From: Burkholderiales bacterium RIFCSPHIGHO2_01_FULL_63_240
GTDB taxonomy: Bacteria > Pseudomonadota > Gammaproteobacteria > Burkholderiales > Burkholderiaceae_C
Assembly (NCBI GenBank): GCA_001770725.1
Contig: MERU01000002.1
Coordinates: forward strand, 62,001-126,000
Direction: 5' to 3'
DNA length: 64,000 nucleotides
A program made the translations under genes and the position numbers. Of the stretch, positions 25,773 to 34,282 are shown piece after piece. The notes under the pieces are model-generated. The model saw only the letters and a list, made by a program, of their open reading frames with translations, made no database searches and was not told the origin of the DNA. Numbering within the stretch: position 1 is the first letter of the stretch; each line of letters opens with the position of its first letter.

Positions 25773-26073
25773 TGACCAGGGTTTGATGAAGGCGTGATTT
25801 TCGTCACGTGAAAAGGTCTGGAATGTGGGTAACCACAATGCACAGGCTTCATTACGCTCCGTTACAATGAGGCCAGACACGAGGCGCCTCCGCAAACTGG
25901 CGGTCGCCCGACTGCGAACAAAAGGCCGCTTCCGACAGGAGGCTCGCCCGACAAACGGCAGAGAGTGACCCCGTCAGGTTGGCGCATGCACCCAGGTGCG
26001 TGCTCACGACCAGTGGGAGGGGGTGTGGCGGTACCCGTGTCTGAAGCTGTACCTCCACTTGGCCCCGACCCCC
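25773..26073. other. 301-base intergenic region with possible structured transcript
   Basis: No credible protein gene is seen here. At 25863-25868 there is TACAAT, a good -10 box, with a poor -35. Downstream lie a GAGGCGCCTC palindrome (25881-25890), a GCCTCC/GGAGGC pair (25886-25891 with 25938-25943) and a nine-pair hairpin GCATGCACC/GGTGCGTGC (25984-26003). It may be a small RNA or the leader of the next gene. It does not match a riboswitch I recognise. Confidence 0.4.
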
Positions 26074-26493
26074 ATGCGCCGACCCCTTCAATCTCCTGCA
26101 CTGGTGAATGCGTTCTACGACAGCCTGCGACCCGAGCAGCGCGAGACCGCACAGATCATGCATCGCGCCATCCTGGCTGCCGCTCCGCAACTTCGTCCGG
26201 AGGTCAAGTGGGGCAACCTGTGTTTCATGAACGACACCGACAACGTTCTGGCACTGGTTCTGTTCAAAGCCAATGCGCACCTGCAGGTGTTCAACGGCGT
26301 GATGCTGCTCAGCGAGTTCCCTGAACTCGAAGGCGCGGGCAAAGGCATGCGGCATGTGAAGTTCCGCTACCGCCAGCCCGTCAACGAGCAGCTCATCCGT
26401 GAACTGACGCTGGGCAGCCTGCAGGCGCTGGCCGTTCAGCAAGCCCGCCACGCGCGCGCCGCCACCCGCTGGGGTTCCGAGCGCGCTCAGTGA
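26074..26493 (+). CDS. DUF1801 (YdhG/YjhG-like) protein
   Basis: A 139-residue cytoplasmic protein of the DUF1801 alpha/beta family, with LRPEVKWGNLCFMNDTDNVL and NGVMLLSEFPELEGAGKGMR, the usual W-G...F and GKGMRH features. Function is unknown. ATG 26074 gives a family-sized protein; the frame is open from 25996. It follows a 301-base region that may carry an RNA leader and precedes rnm by 47 bases. Confidence 0.75.
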   Translation: MRRPLQSPALVNAFYDSLRPEQRETAQIMHRAILAAAPQLRPEVKWGNLCFMNDTDNVLALVLFKANAHLQVFNGVMLLSEFPELEGAGKGMRHVKFRYRQPVNEQLIRELTLGSLQALAVQQARHARAATRWGSERAQ

Positions 26494-26540
26494 CCCTTCA
26501 GCTGGCCGGGCCGCCTGCCGATTGTTAGCATGTGACAACC

Positions 26541-27398
26541 ATGCACCTGATCAACGCCGACCTGCACTGCCACTCCAATGTTTCCGACGGCACCCTGACC
26601 CCGGAGGCGGTGGCCGAGCGTGCGGCCGCGAATGGCGTGGCCCTGTGGTCGCTCACCGATCACGACGAGGTTGGCGGCCAGCACAGGGCGCATGCCGCGG
26701 CCGCGCGCCTTGGCATGAGCTACCTGCCAGGCGCCGAGATCTCCGTGACCTTTGCCGGCAAGACGGTGCACATCGTCGGGCTCGGCTTCGACCCCGATGA
26801 CCCGCAACTGCTGCAGGGCCTGGCCGACACCCGCAATGGCCGCGAACGCCGCGCCCGCGACATCGCGGCCGAGCTGGCCAAGGTCGGCATCCCCGACGCG
26901 TTCGAAGGCGCGCTGAAGTTCGTCGGCAACCCCGACCTCATTTCGCGCACCCACTTCGCTCGCCACATCGTCGAGATCGGCGTGTGCGCCGACCCGCACG
27001 AGGTGTTCAAGCGCTACCTGGCCGAAGGCAAGCCTGGCTTTGTGCCGCACAGTTGGGCCCGCCTGAGCGATGCGGTGCGGTGGATCACCGAGGCCGGCGG
27101 CGTGGCGGTCATTGCGCACCCCGGGCGCTACGACTTCACCCCGAACGAAGAGTTCGCGCTGTTCAGCGAATTCAAGGCCCATGGTGGGCGCGGGGTGGAG
27201 GTCGTCACCGGCAGCCACACCGTGGCCGAGTACGCCCGCTACGCCGACATGGCCATCGAGTTCGACCTGCTGGCTTCGCGCGGTTCCGACTTCCACGACC
27301 CGTCCGAGAGCCACACCGATCTGGGCTCCTTGCCCGACTTGCCAGGCAAGGTCACCCCGGTCTGGGCCGTGTTGCAGGATCGCATCCTGCAGCCCTGA
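26541..27398 (+). CDS. rnm: PHP-domain phosphoesterase (RNase AM / 3',5'-nucleoside bisphosphate phosphatase)
   Basis: A 285-residue PHP-fold enzyme like E. coli YciV. Metal-binding motifs are all present: DLHCHSNVSDG near residue 7, LTDHDEVGG near 38, AHPGRY near 193 and SRGSDFHDP near 250. The E. coli protein hydrolyses 3',5'-bisphosphate nucleotides and trims 5' ends of rRNA. ATG 26541 is preferred over the GTG nine bases earlier. It is followed 53 bases later by yciO, the same order as in enterics. Confidence 0.9.
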   Translation: MHLINADLHCHSNVSDGTLTPEAVAERAAANGVALWSLTDHDEVGGQHRAHAAAARLGMSYLPGAEISVTFAGKTVHIVGLGFDPDDPQLLQGLADTRNGRERRARDIAAELAKVGIPDAFEGALKFVGNPDLISRTHFARHIVEIGVCADPHEVFKRYLAEGKPGFVPHSWARLSDAVRWITEAGGVAVIAHPGRYDFTPNEEFALFSEFKAHGGRGVEVVTGSHTVAEYARYADMAIEFDLLASRGSDFHDPSESHTDLGSLPDLPGKVTPVWAVLQDRILQP

Positions 27399-27451
27399 AG
27401 CGCGCGGTGACTGCGGCGTTGACAGGGCGGCATTCGCGTTAGGCTCGGGCC

Positions 27452-28078
27452 ATGGCCCAACTCTTCGAAGTCCATCCCGAACACCCCCAGGCCCGCCTGC
27501 TCAAGCAGGCGGCGGCGTTCCTGCACCAGGGGGGCGTGGTGGCCGTGCCCACCGATTCCAGCTACGCACTGGTCTGCCACCTCGATGACAAGGCGGCGGT
27601 CGAGCAACTGCGGCGCATCCGCGAGGTCGACGAGCGTCACCACCTGACGCTGCTGTGCAGGGACCTGTCGGAGCTGGCCAGCTACGCCCGCGTCGACAAC
27701 CAGCAGTACCGCCTGCTCAAGCTGGCCACGCCGGGTCCTTACACTTTCATCCTGGAAGCGACGAAGGAGGTGCCTCGGCGGGTGTCGCACCCTTCGCGGC
27801 GCACCATCGGGTTGCGCGTGCCGGATCACCGTGTCACGCAGGCCTTGCTCGCGGAGATGGGACAGCCGTTGCTGGCCACGACCTTGATCCTGCCCGGCGA
27901 GACCGAACCGCTCAACGACGCTCAGGCCATCCGCGAGACGCTGCAAAAGCGCATTCAGGCGGTGGTCGATGCCGGCGCTTGTCCCATGGCGCCCACCACG
28001 GTCATCGACCTCAGCCAGGGTGGGGCGCAGGTGCTGCGTCAGGGGCGAGGTGAACTGGCGCCACTGGGGCTGGACTGA
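27452..28078 (+). CDS. yciO: YciO/Sua5-family threonylcarbamoyl-AMP synthase-like protein
   Basis: A 208-residue YrdC-fold protein. The N-terminal GGVVAVPTDSSYALVCH and the KRRVSHPSRRT-like nucleotide pocket are visible, as well as LLATTLILPGE. Sua5/TsaC enzymes make threonylcarbamoyl-AMP for tRNA t6A; YciO paralogues are close relatives whose physiological role is less certain, and the length and position after rnm point to YciO. Its 3' end overlaps the convergent glutaredoxin gene by 40 bases. Confidence 0.87.
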   Translation: MAQLFEVHPEHPQARLLKQAAAFLHQGGVVAVPTDSSYALVCHLDDKAAVEQLRRIREVDERHHLTLLCRDLSELASYARVDNQQYRLLKLATPGPYTFILEATKEVPRRVSHPSRRTIGLRVPDHRVTQALLAEMGQPLLATTLILPGETEPLNDAQAIRETLQKRIQAVVDAGACPMAPTTVIDLSQGGAQVLRQGRGELAPLGLD

Positions 28079-28443
28079 GCGGCGAGTGCCTCGGCCAGCC
28101 AGGGCACATGAAAGCCCAGGTTCCAGCGCTCGCCTGCGCGAACCAGCGGCACCCCCGGCGAGCCTTGCTCAGCGTAGGTGCGTTGGCAGCTTGCGTCGGT
28201 CTCGACGTTGCACTCTCGCCAGCGCACCTCGTGCTGCTTCAGCCAGGCGGTGGCCTTGGCGCAGTAGGGGCAGGTGCTGGTGGTGTAGAGCGTGATGTCC
28301 ACGTGCTGGCTGTGCGCCCGGATGGCGGCAGCGGCGCGCGCATCCTGCCAACGGCCCAGCACCTGGGCGGCGCCCCACACCAAGGCGACCATCGCCACGA
28401 GCCCCAGCAGGGATCGAAGGGTGGGGCGCCTGGTTTCGGTCAT
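28039..28443 (-). CDS. Membrane-anchored glutaredoxin-like protein
   Basis: A 134-residue protein with an N-terminal membrane helix (residues 11-29) after a basic start, and a glutaredoxin fold from about residue 48 with CPYC at 58-61 and GVPLVRAGERW containing the cis-Pro region. Two extra cysteines (79 and 86) follow. The positive-inside rule would place the thiol domain in the periplasm, which is unusual for glutaredoxin. It overlaps yciO by 40 bases and ends its own start nine bases after plsY stop, so it is probably co-transcribed with plsY. Confidence 0.82.
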   Translation of the reverse strand: MTETRRPTLRSLLGLVAMVALVWGAAQVLGRWQDARAAAAIRAHSQHVDITLYTTSTCPYCAKATAWLKQHEVRWRECNVETDASCQRTYAEQGSPGVPLVRAGERWNLGFHVPWLAEALAAQSSPSGASSPRP

Positions 28444-28452
28444 CGCGCCTGA

Positions 28453-29103
28453 TCAACCCTTGGGTGATTCCTGGCCCGTTGCGCCTGCAGCCTTCTGGCC
28501 GAGCTTGCTCTCCTGGCCGGCCAGCAGCTTGCGGATGTTGGCCTCGTGGCGCCAGATCAGCAGCGCGCTCATGATCGCGGTGCCGACCGTGGCCGGGCCC
28601 AGGCCCCAGCCCCAGGCCTGGATGACGGGGGCGGCCAGCGAGGCCGTCAGCGCGGCCAGCGAGGAGTAGCGAAAGACGACGGCCATCGTGATCCACACCA
28701 GCAGCACCAGGCCGCCGAGCGCGGGCGCGAAGCCCAGCAGCACACCGGCGGCCGTGGCCACGCCCTTGCCGCCTTCGAACTTGAAGAAGATGGGCCACAG
28801 GTGGCCGATGAAGGCGCCCAGCCCCACCGCCGTGACCGCCAGCTCGGGAAACCCAAGTTGCCAGGCCACGGCCACGGGCACATAACCCTTGAGCGCGTCA
28901 AAGAGCAGGGTCAGGATGGCCGCCGCCTTGTTGCCGGAACGCAGCACGTTGGTGGCCCCCGGGTTGCCAGACCCGTAACTGCGGGGGTCTGCCAGACCGA
29001 AGAAGCGGCTGACGATGACGGCGAAGGACAGCGAGCCGATGAAATAGGCGACGACGGCGCCCAGGCCGGCGAGCACCAGGGGGTCGAGGGCGGACAGGTT
29101 CAT
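28453..29103 (-). CDS. plsY: Glycerol-3-phosphate acyltransferase PlsY
   Basis: A 216-residue inner-membrane enzyme that transfers an acyl group from acyl-phosphate to glycerol-3-phosphate, the first step of phospholipid synthesis. Five or so hydrophobic helices are visible, with the three active-site motifs GSGNPGATN near residue 44, FKFEGGKGVAT near 107 and WRHEANIRKL near 186. The Lys/Gln-rich tail is slightly long. I start at MNLSALDPL; upstream frame is not credible. Nine bases separate it from the glutaredoxin gene. Confidence 0.95.
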   Translation of the reverse strand: MNLSALDPLVLAGLGAVVAYFIGSLSFAVIVSRFFGLADPRSYGSGNPGATNVLRSGNKAAAILTLLFDALKGYVPVAVAWQLGFPELAVTAVGLGAFIGHLWPIFFKFEGGKGVATAAGVLLGFAPALGGLVLLVWITMAVVFRYSSLAALTASLAAPVIQAWGWGLGPATVGTAIMSALLIWRHEANIRKLLAGQESKLGQKAAGATGQESPKG

Positions 29104-29277
29104 GCGCGGGGACCGGGATGCGTGAGTGAGCGGGAAGGAGGGCGCCAGTGTAGTGGAGCCCCGGGGCGCCCCGACGTCAGCTGGCGCCTGCCATGGGTTG
29201 CTCAGGGGGTTTGTCCCACCTTCATGGGGCCACTGGCGTGCAGACAATCGCCGCAATCCGAAGCCCTCCTTCCGTCC

Positions 29278-30006
29278 ATGATCTCCTACAGCCGTCCCCA
29301 GTTCTGGCAGCGAACCTGGTTCACGCTCTTGTGCATGGGCGTGGCCGTGGCCGCTGTCGTTGCCTGGTGGATGTGGCAAGGGCGATCTGCCGCTGCTTCG
29401 GGCGATGTCGCTCTTGCGGCCCGCGTGAGCTCGGGCACCGCCGAGGCGGCCGCTCGAGCAGGGCTGCAGGAGCCGGCCTTGCTCTCCGATGGCCGGCCGG
29501 CTGATTTTTCCGCCGAAGAATGGGGGGCCCTCAAAGAGGCGATGAAGCAGTCATCCCAACCCGAGGCCGAACTCAAGCGCGTGGTCGCTTACCTGCGTTT
29601 TCAAAAGCGATTCGATCAGTGGCAAGGCCTGCGCGACTCGCCCGACACCGGTTTGCGCCGGCAGGTGGCGGCCACGCTGGTCGAGCAGGTGCCCGAGCGC
29701 CTCAAGGAAGGCGAAGTGACCATGGGCGAGGCGCAACTGCTGTTGAGCGCGCTGTGGTCCGATCTGGAGCCCGATGAAGCCCGCCGTCGCCAGCGCATCG
29801 AAGAGGGCATCAAGATCCTGCAGGCTGCGGCGCCTCAGCCCGATGCCGACCAGGCCCGCCGCGAGGCGGACCGCCTGACCGAGTACAAGCGCCGCGAATC
29901 GGCCATCGTGCTGGAGTACCAATCGCGCCCGGAGACCCAGCGTGATCCGGCCTGGCTCGAGGCGCAGCTTGACGACGCCCGAAGGGCGGTTTACGGCGGC
30001 AACTGA
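29278..30006 (+). CDS. Unrecognised membrane-anchored helical protein
   Basis: A 242-residue protein I do not firmly recognise. One transmembrane helix lies near residues 13-34 (TLLCMGVAVAAVVAWWMW). The rest is predicted periplasmic, charged and mostly helical, with a repeated Glu/Arg-rich pattern (RRRQRIEEGIKIL; RREADRLTEYKRRES). The layout, one anchor plus an extended helical body, recalls steric chaperones for secreted lipases or phospholipases, such as Lif and PlcR. No cognate enzyme is adjacent, though outer-membrane phospholipase A is encoded 20 kb away. The ATG at 29278 directly starts the anchor segment. Confidence 0.65.
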   Translation: MISYSRPQFWQRTWFTLLCMGVAVAAVVAWWMWQGRSAAASGDVALAARVSSGTAEAAARAGLQEPALLSDGRPADFSAEEWGALKEAMKQSSQPEAELKRVVAYLRFQKRFDQWQGLRDSPDTGLRRQVAATLVEQVPERLKEGEVTMGEAQLLLSALWSDLEPDEARRRQRIEEGIKILQAAAPQPDADQARREADRLTEYKRRESAIVLEYQSRPETQRDPAWLEAQLDDARRAVYGGN

Positions 30007-30121
30007 GGCCCGCCAGCTCCCGGATGGACGCTGCGTTGGGCGTTGTTCAGGCGCGCCGCAAGGGGGTTGGCACACCAGGCCTCGAGCGTGCGACGTCCGC
30101 GCTCGATAGAATGCGCCCCTG

Positions 30122-31207
30122 ATGGCCGATTCGCCCGCATCCCTCTCGAAAAACATCGCCCGCGGCATCGGGGTGGCCCTGGTGGCGGCCCTGCTGTGGT
30201 GGCACGTCGGTGTCCTGCTGCCTTTCGCACTCAGCCTGGTGCTGGCTTATGTGCTCAGGCCCGTGGTCGAGCGGCTCGTGGCCGCTCGCGTGCCCCGGGC
30301 GCTGGCAGTGGCCCTGTGTCTGCTGATGGTCTTGCTGACCGCTTCGGTGCTGCTGTTCCTGCTCGTGCCGATCGTGTCTGAGCTGGTGCCGATGATTCGG
30401 GCCCAACTGCCCGACCTGTTGATGCAGGCCTGGCAGGAGCTGGCGCCAAGGCTGGCCGCCCTGGGCGTGTCCGTGCCCAGCTCCGTCGACCAGATGAAAG
30501 CGCAACTTGCGGAGCTGCTGCAGACGCACGGCAGCGAATGGGGCGGGGCCCTGTGGCGCTCCGCTGTGGCTGGCGGCAGCGGCCTGTTCGCGTTGTTGGG
30601 TTACGCCTTCCTGGTGCCTGTGCTGGCGTTTTACTGGCTGATGGACTGGGCCCACCTGACGCAAGCCGCGCAGGGGCTCGTGCCCTGCCGCTGGCGACCG
30701 GCCCTGTACGACTTGCTCGGCGAGCTCGATTCGCTCATGGGGCAGTACCTCCGGGGGCAGTCCCTGGTCATGCTGATCCTGGCCGTGTTCTACAGCGTGG
30801 GCCTGAGCCTGTTCGGTTTCAATCTGGCGCTGCCGATTGGCGTCTTCACCGGTCTGGCGGTGTGCATCCCCTACCTGGGCTTCGGGCTGGGTTTGCTGCT
30901 GGCGCTGCTGGCCGGGGTGCTGCAATTTGCTGCAGCGGGCGAGGGCGTGCTGCAACCGCTGGTGGGGGTCGCGGTCGTTTATGGCCTGGGCCAGGTGATC
31001 GAAAGCGTCGCGCTGACGCCCCGCCTGGTGGGCGAGCGCATCGGGTTGCACCCGCTGGGGGTCATCCTGTCGCTGATGCTGTTCGGTCAGTGGCTGGGCT
31101 TCTGGGGCATCGTCGTGGCCCTGCCTTGCGCGGCCTGCCTGACCGTGATCGGGCGCCGCCTGCTGGCCCGCTGGCGTGCCAGCCCCGGCTTCTTGCGCAC
31201 CGAGTGA
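30122..31207 (+). CDS. AI-2E-family (PerM-like) inner-membrane transporter
   Basis: A 361-residue protein with seven to eight hydrophobic helices and the family motif near residue 305 (ESVALTPRLVGERIGLHPLG), typical of the AI-2E/PerM family. The N-terminal WWHVGVLLPFALSLVLAYVLRPV is also characteristic. Members transport AI-2, ions or are uncharacterised; the cargo here is unknown. It is 40 bases before hda, an arrangement common in betaproteobacteria. Confidence 0.9.
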   Translation: MADSPASLSKNIARGIGVALVAALLWWHVGVLLPFALSLVLAYVLRPVVERLVAARVPRALAVALCLLMVLLTASVLLFLLVPIVSELVPMIRAQLPDLLMQAWQELAPRLAALGVSVPSSVDQMKAQLAELLQTHGSEWGGALWRSAVAGGSGLFALLGYAFLVPVLAFYWLMDWAHLTQAAQGLVPCRWRPALYDLLGELDSLMGQYLRGQSLVMLILAVFYSVGLSLFGFNLALPIGVFTGLAVCIPYLGFGLGLLLALLAGVLQFAAAGEGVLQPLVGVAVVYGLGQVIESVALTPRLVGERIGLHPLGVILSLMLFGQWLGFWGIVVALPCAACLTVIGRRLLARWRASPGFLRTE

Positions 31208-31247
31208 CAGGGCGGCCATGAGCGATGTTTCCCGGGGGAGTGCCCCG

Positions 31248-32012
31248 ATGCGCCAGTTGCTGCTCGACCTGGGCTCACCGGCGGTGCCCGGGCTTGAGTC
31301 CTTCGTCACCGCAGGGCAGGCCCAGAATGAAGCGTTGCTGGCCTGGTTGAGCGCCTGGCCGGCGGTGGAAGGCACGCTGTCGCCCGCTTACATCTGGGGG
31401 GCGCCAGGCTCCGGAAAGACCCACCTGCTGCGTGCCATGGTCGAGCGCGCCCTGGGCCTGGGCCTTGGTGTGATCTGGCTGAATGCCCAGACCTGCCAGA
31501 TGTGGGACGCCGCCCAGCCTGGTGCGCCCACGCTGGCCCTGCTCGACGATTGCGACCGACTGGACGGCGACAGCCAGCACCTGGCTTTCAAGCTGTTCAT
31601 CGAGTCGGCGGCCGCGCAGGCGGCGCGCGAAACCGGCGCATCGGCGCACGAGACCGCTGCCGATGACCCTGGCCCTGCAGGCGAGTTGTTCATCCTGGCC
31701 GCCGGACGCCTGCCTGCGGTGGACCTGCCTGTTCGCGACGACCTGCGCACGCGGCTGGGCTGGGGGCTGTCTTTTGCGCTTCAGCCCTTGGGCGAGGCCG
31801 GCGTGCGCGAGGTCCTGCTGCAGGCCGCCCAGCGGCGAGGCATGTCCCTGAGCGATGATGTGCTGACCTACCTGCTGAGTCGCCACGAGCGCGACCTGGG
31901 CTCGCTGATGGGCCTGCTCGACCGGCTGGATGCATACGCCCTGTCCGAGCACCGACTGGTCACCATCCCCTTGCTCAAGCAAATGCTGGCCTCAGAATCT
32001 CCCCCACCATGA
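31248..32012 (+). CDS. hda: DnaA regulatory inactivator Hda
   Basis: A 254-residue AAA+ protein that, with the DNA clamp, triggers ATP hydrolysis by DnaA. It starts MRQLLLDLGSPAVP, the usual clamp-binding N-terminus, and has Walker A GAPGSGKTH and Walker B LALLDDCDRL. An Ala/Glu-rich insertion of about 25 residues sits after FIESAAAQAAR, making it longer than the usual 220-235. Start 31248 is favoured by GGAG seven bases upstream; ATG 31218 would add ten residues. Its stop overlaps the next ATG by four bases. Confidence 0.93.
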   Translation: MRQLLLDLGSPAVPGLESFVTAGQAQNEALLAWLSAWPAVEGTLSPAYIWGAPGSGKTHLLRAMVERALGLGLGVIWLNAQTCQMWDAAQPGAPTLALLDDCDRLDGDSQHLAFKLFIESAAAQAARETGASAHETAADDPGPAGELFILAAGRLPAVDLPVRDDLRTRLGWGLSFALQPLGEAGVREVLLQAAQRRGMSLSDDVLTYLLSRHERDLGSLMGLLDRLDAYALSEHRLVTIPLLKQMLASESPPP

Positions 32013-32677
32013 ACCTCTGCCTCTTCGACCTCGATCACACCCTCCTGCCGCTGGATTCCGATCACGAATTCGGCGAATTCATCATCCGCCAGGGCCTGGT
32101 CGATGGCGCCGACTACCGCCGCCGCAACGACGCCTTCTACCAGCAGTACCGCGAAGGCACCTTGGTGCTGGACGACTACATCGCCTTCAGCACCAGCGTC
32201 TGGCGCCAGATGTCTGCGCCCGAGCAGCAGGCCCTGCAGCAGGCCTACATGGGGGAAGTGATCCTGCCGGCGCTCAAGCCCCAGGCGGTCGAGCTGGTCG
32301 AGCGCCACCGCGCCCAGGGCGACCTGCTGGCCATCGTCACCGCCACCAATGAATTCGTCACCCGCCCGATCGCCGACGCTTTCGGCGTCGAGGACCTCAT
32401 CGCGGTGAAATTGCAGCGCGACGAACAGGGGCGCGTGAACGGCCGGATCGACGGCGTGCCCTCGTTCCGCGAAGGCAAGATCACACGTGTGGAACAATGG
32501 CTGTCTGATCAGGGCCGCCACCTCGGCCAGTTTGATCGCGTCAGTTTCTACAGCGACTCCCCCAACGACCTGCCCCTGCTTGAGCGGGCCACCGACCCGG
32601 TGGCCACCAATCCCAGCCCCGAGCTGGAAGCGGTGGCGCAGTCTCGAGGCTGGCGCATCCTCCGGTTGTTTGCATGA
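32009..32677 (+). CDS. HAD-superfamily IB hydrolase (SerB-like phosphatase)
   Basis: A 222-residue cytoplasmic HAD phosphatase. Motif I is DLDHTLLPLDSD, motif II Thr lies in IVTATNEFV, and motif III/IV is YSDSPNDLPLLE near residue 185. The group includes phosphoserine phosphatase-like and histidinol-phosphatase-like enzymes; the substrate cannot be assigned. It sits between hda and pcnB with ATGA overlaps on both sides. Confidence 0.9.
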   Translation: MNLCLFDLDHTLLPLDSDHEFGEFIIRQGLVDGADYRRRNDAFYQQYREGTLVLDDYIAFSTSVWRQMSAPEQQALQQAYMGEVILPALKPQAVELVERHRAQGDLLAIVTATNEFVTRPIADAFGVEDLIAVKLQRDEQGRVNGRIDGVPSFREGKITRVEQWLSDQGRHLGQFDRVSFYSDSPNDLPLLERATDPVATNPSPELEAVAQSRGWRILRLFA

Positions 32678-34275
32678 TCAAAAGCCTGATTCACAAGTTC
32701 CTCGGCAAGGGCACGCCCCACAAGCGCCCGCACGCCCACGCCGCCAAAGGCGGGGCCAAACCCGCGCGCATCCCCACGGGCAAGCGCGTCGAAGTCCCCG
32801 CGTCCGAGCACGGCATCGACCCCAAGCTGGTCGACGAGCGCGCCCGCAAGGTCGTCGAAGCCCTGCAGGACGCCGGCTACGAGGCCTACATCGTGGGTGG
32901 CGCCGTGCGCGACCTGCTGCTGGGCCTGCGGCCCAAGGATTTCGACGTGGCCACCAACGCCACGCCCGAGCAGGTCAAGGGCCTGTTCCGCCGCGCCTTC
33001 ATCATCGGCCGACGCTTTCGCATCGTCCACGTCGTCTACGGCCGTGGCCGCGAGCACGAGGTCATCGAGGTCTCGACCTTCCGCGCTTACCTCGACAACG
33101 ATGCCGCCGAGCAGGTCTCCGGCAACGAGAAGACCTCCAAGCGCGAGCTGGCCGACAAAACGCATGTGGTGGACGCCAGCGGCCGCGTGCTGCGCGACAA
33201 CGTCTGGGGCCCCCAGGACCAGGACGCCGCCCGCCGCGACTTCACCATCAACGCCATGTACTACGACCCGCGCACGCAGGTCGTGGTCGACTACCACGGC
33301 GGCATCCAGGACGCCAAGAAGCGCGTGCTGCGCATGATCGGCCACCCCGAGACCCGCTACCGCGAAGACCCGGTGCGCATCATCCGCGTGGTGCGCTTTG
33401 CCGCCAAGCTGGGCTTCGAGATCGAGCCCAAGACTCGCGAGCCCATCCGCGAGATGTCGGACCTGCTGAGCAACGTGCCGCAGTCGCGCCTGTTCGACGA
33501 GATGATCAAGCTGCTGCAGACCGGCCACGCACGCGCTTCCATCGAGCAGTTGCGCAAGCAAGGCCTGGACCGCGGCGTCTTCCCCATCCTGGACGCGGTG
33601 TTCGACGAAGCCCGCCGCCACCCCGGGCGCGAGCAGTTCGTGCAGCTGGCGCTGGCCGACACCGATCGGCGCGTGGCCGAAGGCAAGCCGGTGGCGCCCA
33701 GCTTCCTGCTGGCCTGCCTGCTCTGGCACGACGTGCTGGACCACTGGCAGCGCAACCAGGCCCAGGGCGAGCCGGTGTTCCCGGCGCTGCAGTCGGCCAC
33801 CGACGCCGTTTTCGATGCCCGCATCGGCGACATCTCCGGTCGGGGCAAGCTCGCCACCGACATGCGCGAGATCTGGACCATGCAGCCGCGATTCGATCGC
33901 CGCACGGGCAACGGCCCGCTCACCCTGGTCGAGCAGCCGCGTTTCCGTGCCGGCTTCGACTTCCTGCGCCTGCGCGGGCAGTGCGGTGAAGTGGCCGCCG
34001 ACCTGGCGACCTGGTGGGAAGACTTCTCGCTGGCCGACGACGTCGAGCGCCGCCGCTTGATGGATGCCGCGCGCCAGCAAGGCGGACAAGGCGGGCCCAA
34101 GCGGGTGCCCCGCAAGGCGCAGGCGGCCCAAGCCACCACCGACGTGGATGACAGCGAAAGCGACGACGAGGCCGATGAGCCATCGAACGTGGCAGGCGAG
34201 GGCGGTGCACCGGCCCGCAAGCGCCGCCGCCGCCGCCGCAAACCGGCTGGCGCGGCCCAGGCCAGCGCCGAGTGA
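32674..34275 (+). CDS. pcnB: Poly(A) polymerase I
   Basis: A 533-residue RNA 3'-polyadenylating enzyme that marks RNAs for decay. The nucleotidyltransferase domain is near residues 60-200 (YIVGGAVRDLLLGLRPKDFD, with the catalytic DFD; RRDFTINAMYYDP), followed by the RNA- and head-binding helical domains. The C-terminal tail is acidic then very Arg/Lys-rich (ARKRRRRRRKP), typical of proteobacterial PcnB. It overlaps the HAD gene by four bases and precedes folK by seven. Confidence 0.96.
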   Translation: MIKSLIHKFLGKGTPHKRPHAHAAKGGAKPARIPTGKRVEVPASEHGIDPKLVDERARKVVEALQDAGYEAYIVGGAVRDLLLGLRPKDFDVATNATPEQVKGLFRRAFIIGRRFRIVHVVYGRGREHEVIEVSTFRAYLDNDAAEQVSGNEKTSKRELADKTHVVDASGRVLRDNVWGPQDQDAARRDFTINAMYYDPRTQVVVDYHGGIQDAKKRVLRMIGHPETRYREDPVRIIRVVRFAAKLGFEIEPKTREPIREMSDLLSNVPQSRLFDEMIKLLQTGHARASIEQLRKQGLDRGVFPILDAVFDEARRHPGREQFVQLALADTDRRVAEGKPVAPSFLLACLLWHDVLDHWQRNQAQGEPVFPALQSATDAVFDARIGDISGRGKLATDMREIWTMQPRFDRRTGNGPLTLVEQPRFRAGFDFLRLRGQCGEVAADLATWWEDFSLADDVERRRLMDAARQQGGQGGPKRVPRKAQAAQATTDVDDSESDDEADEPSNVAGEGGAPARKRRRRRRKPAGAAQASAE

Positions 34276-34282
34276 GCCTGCG

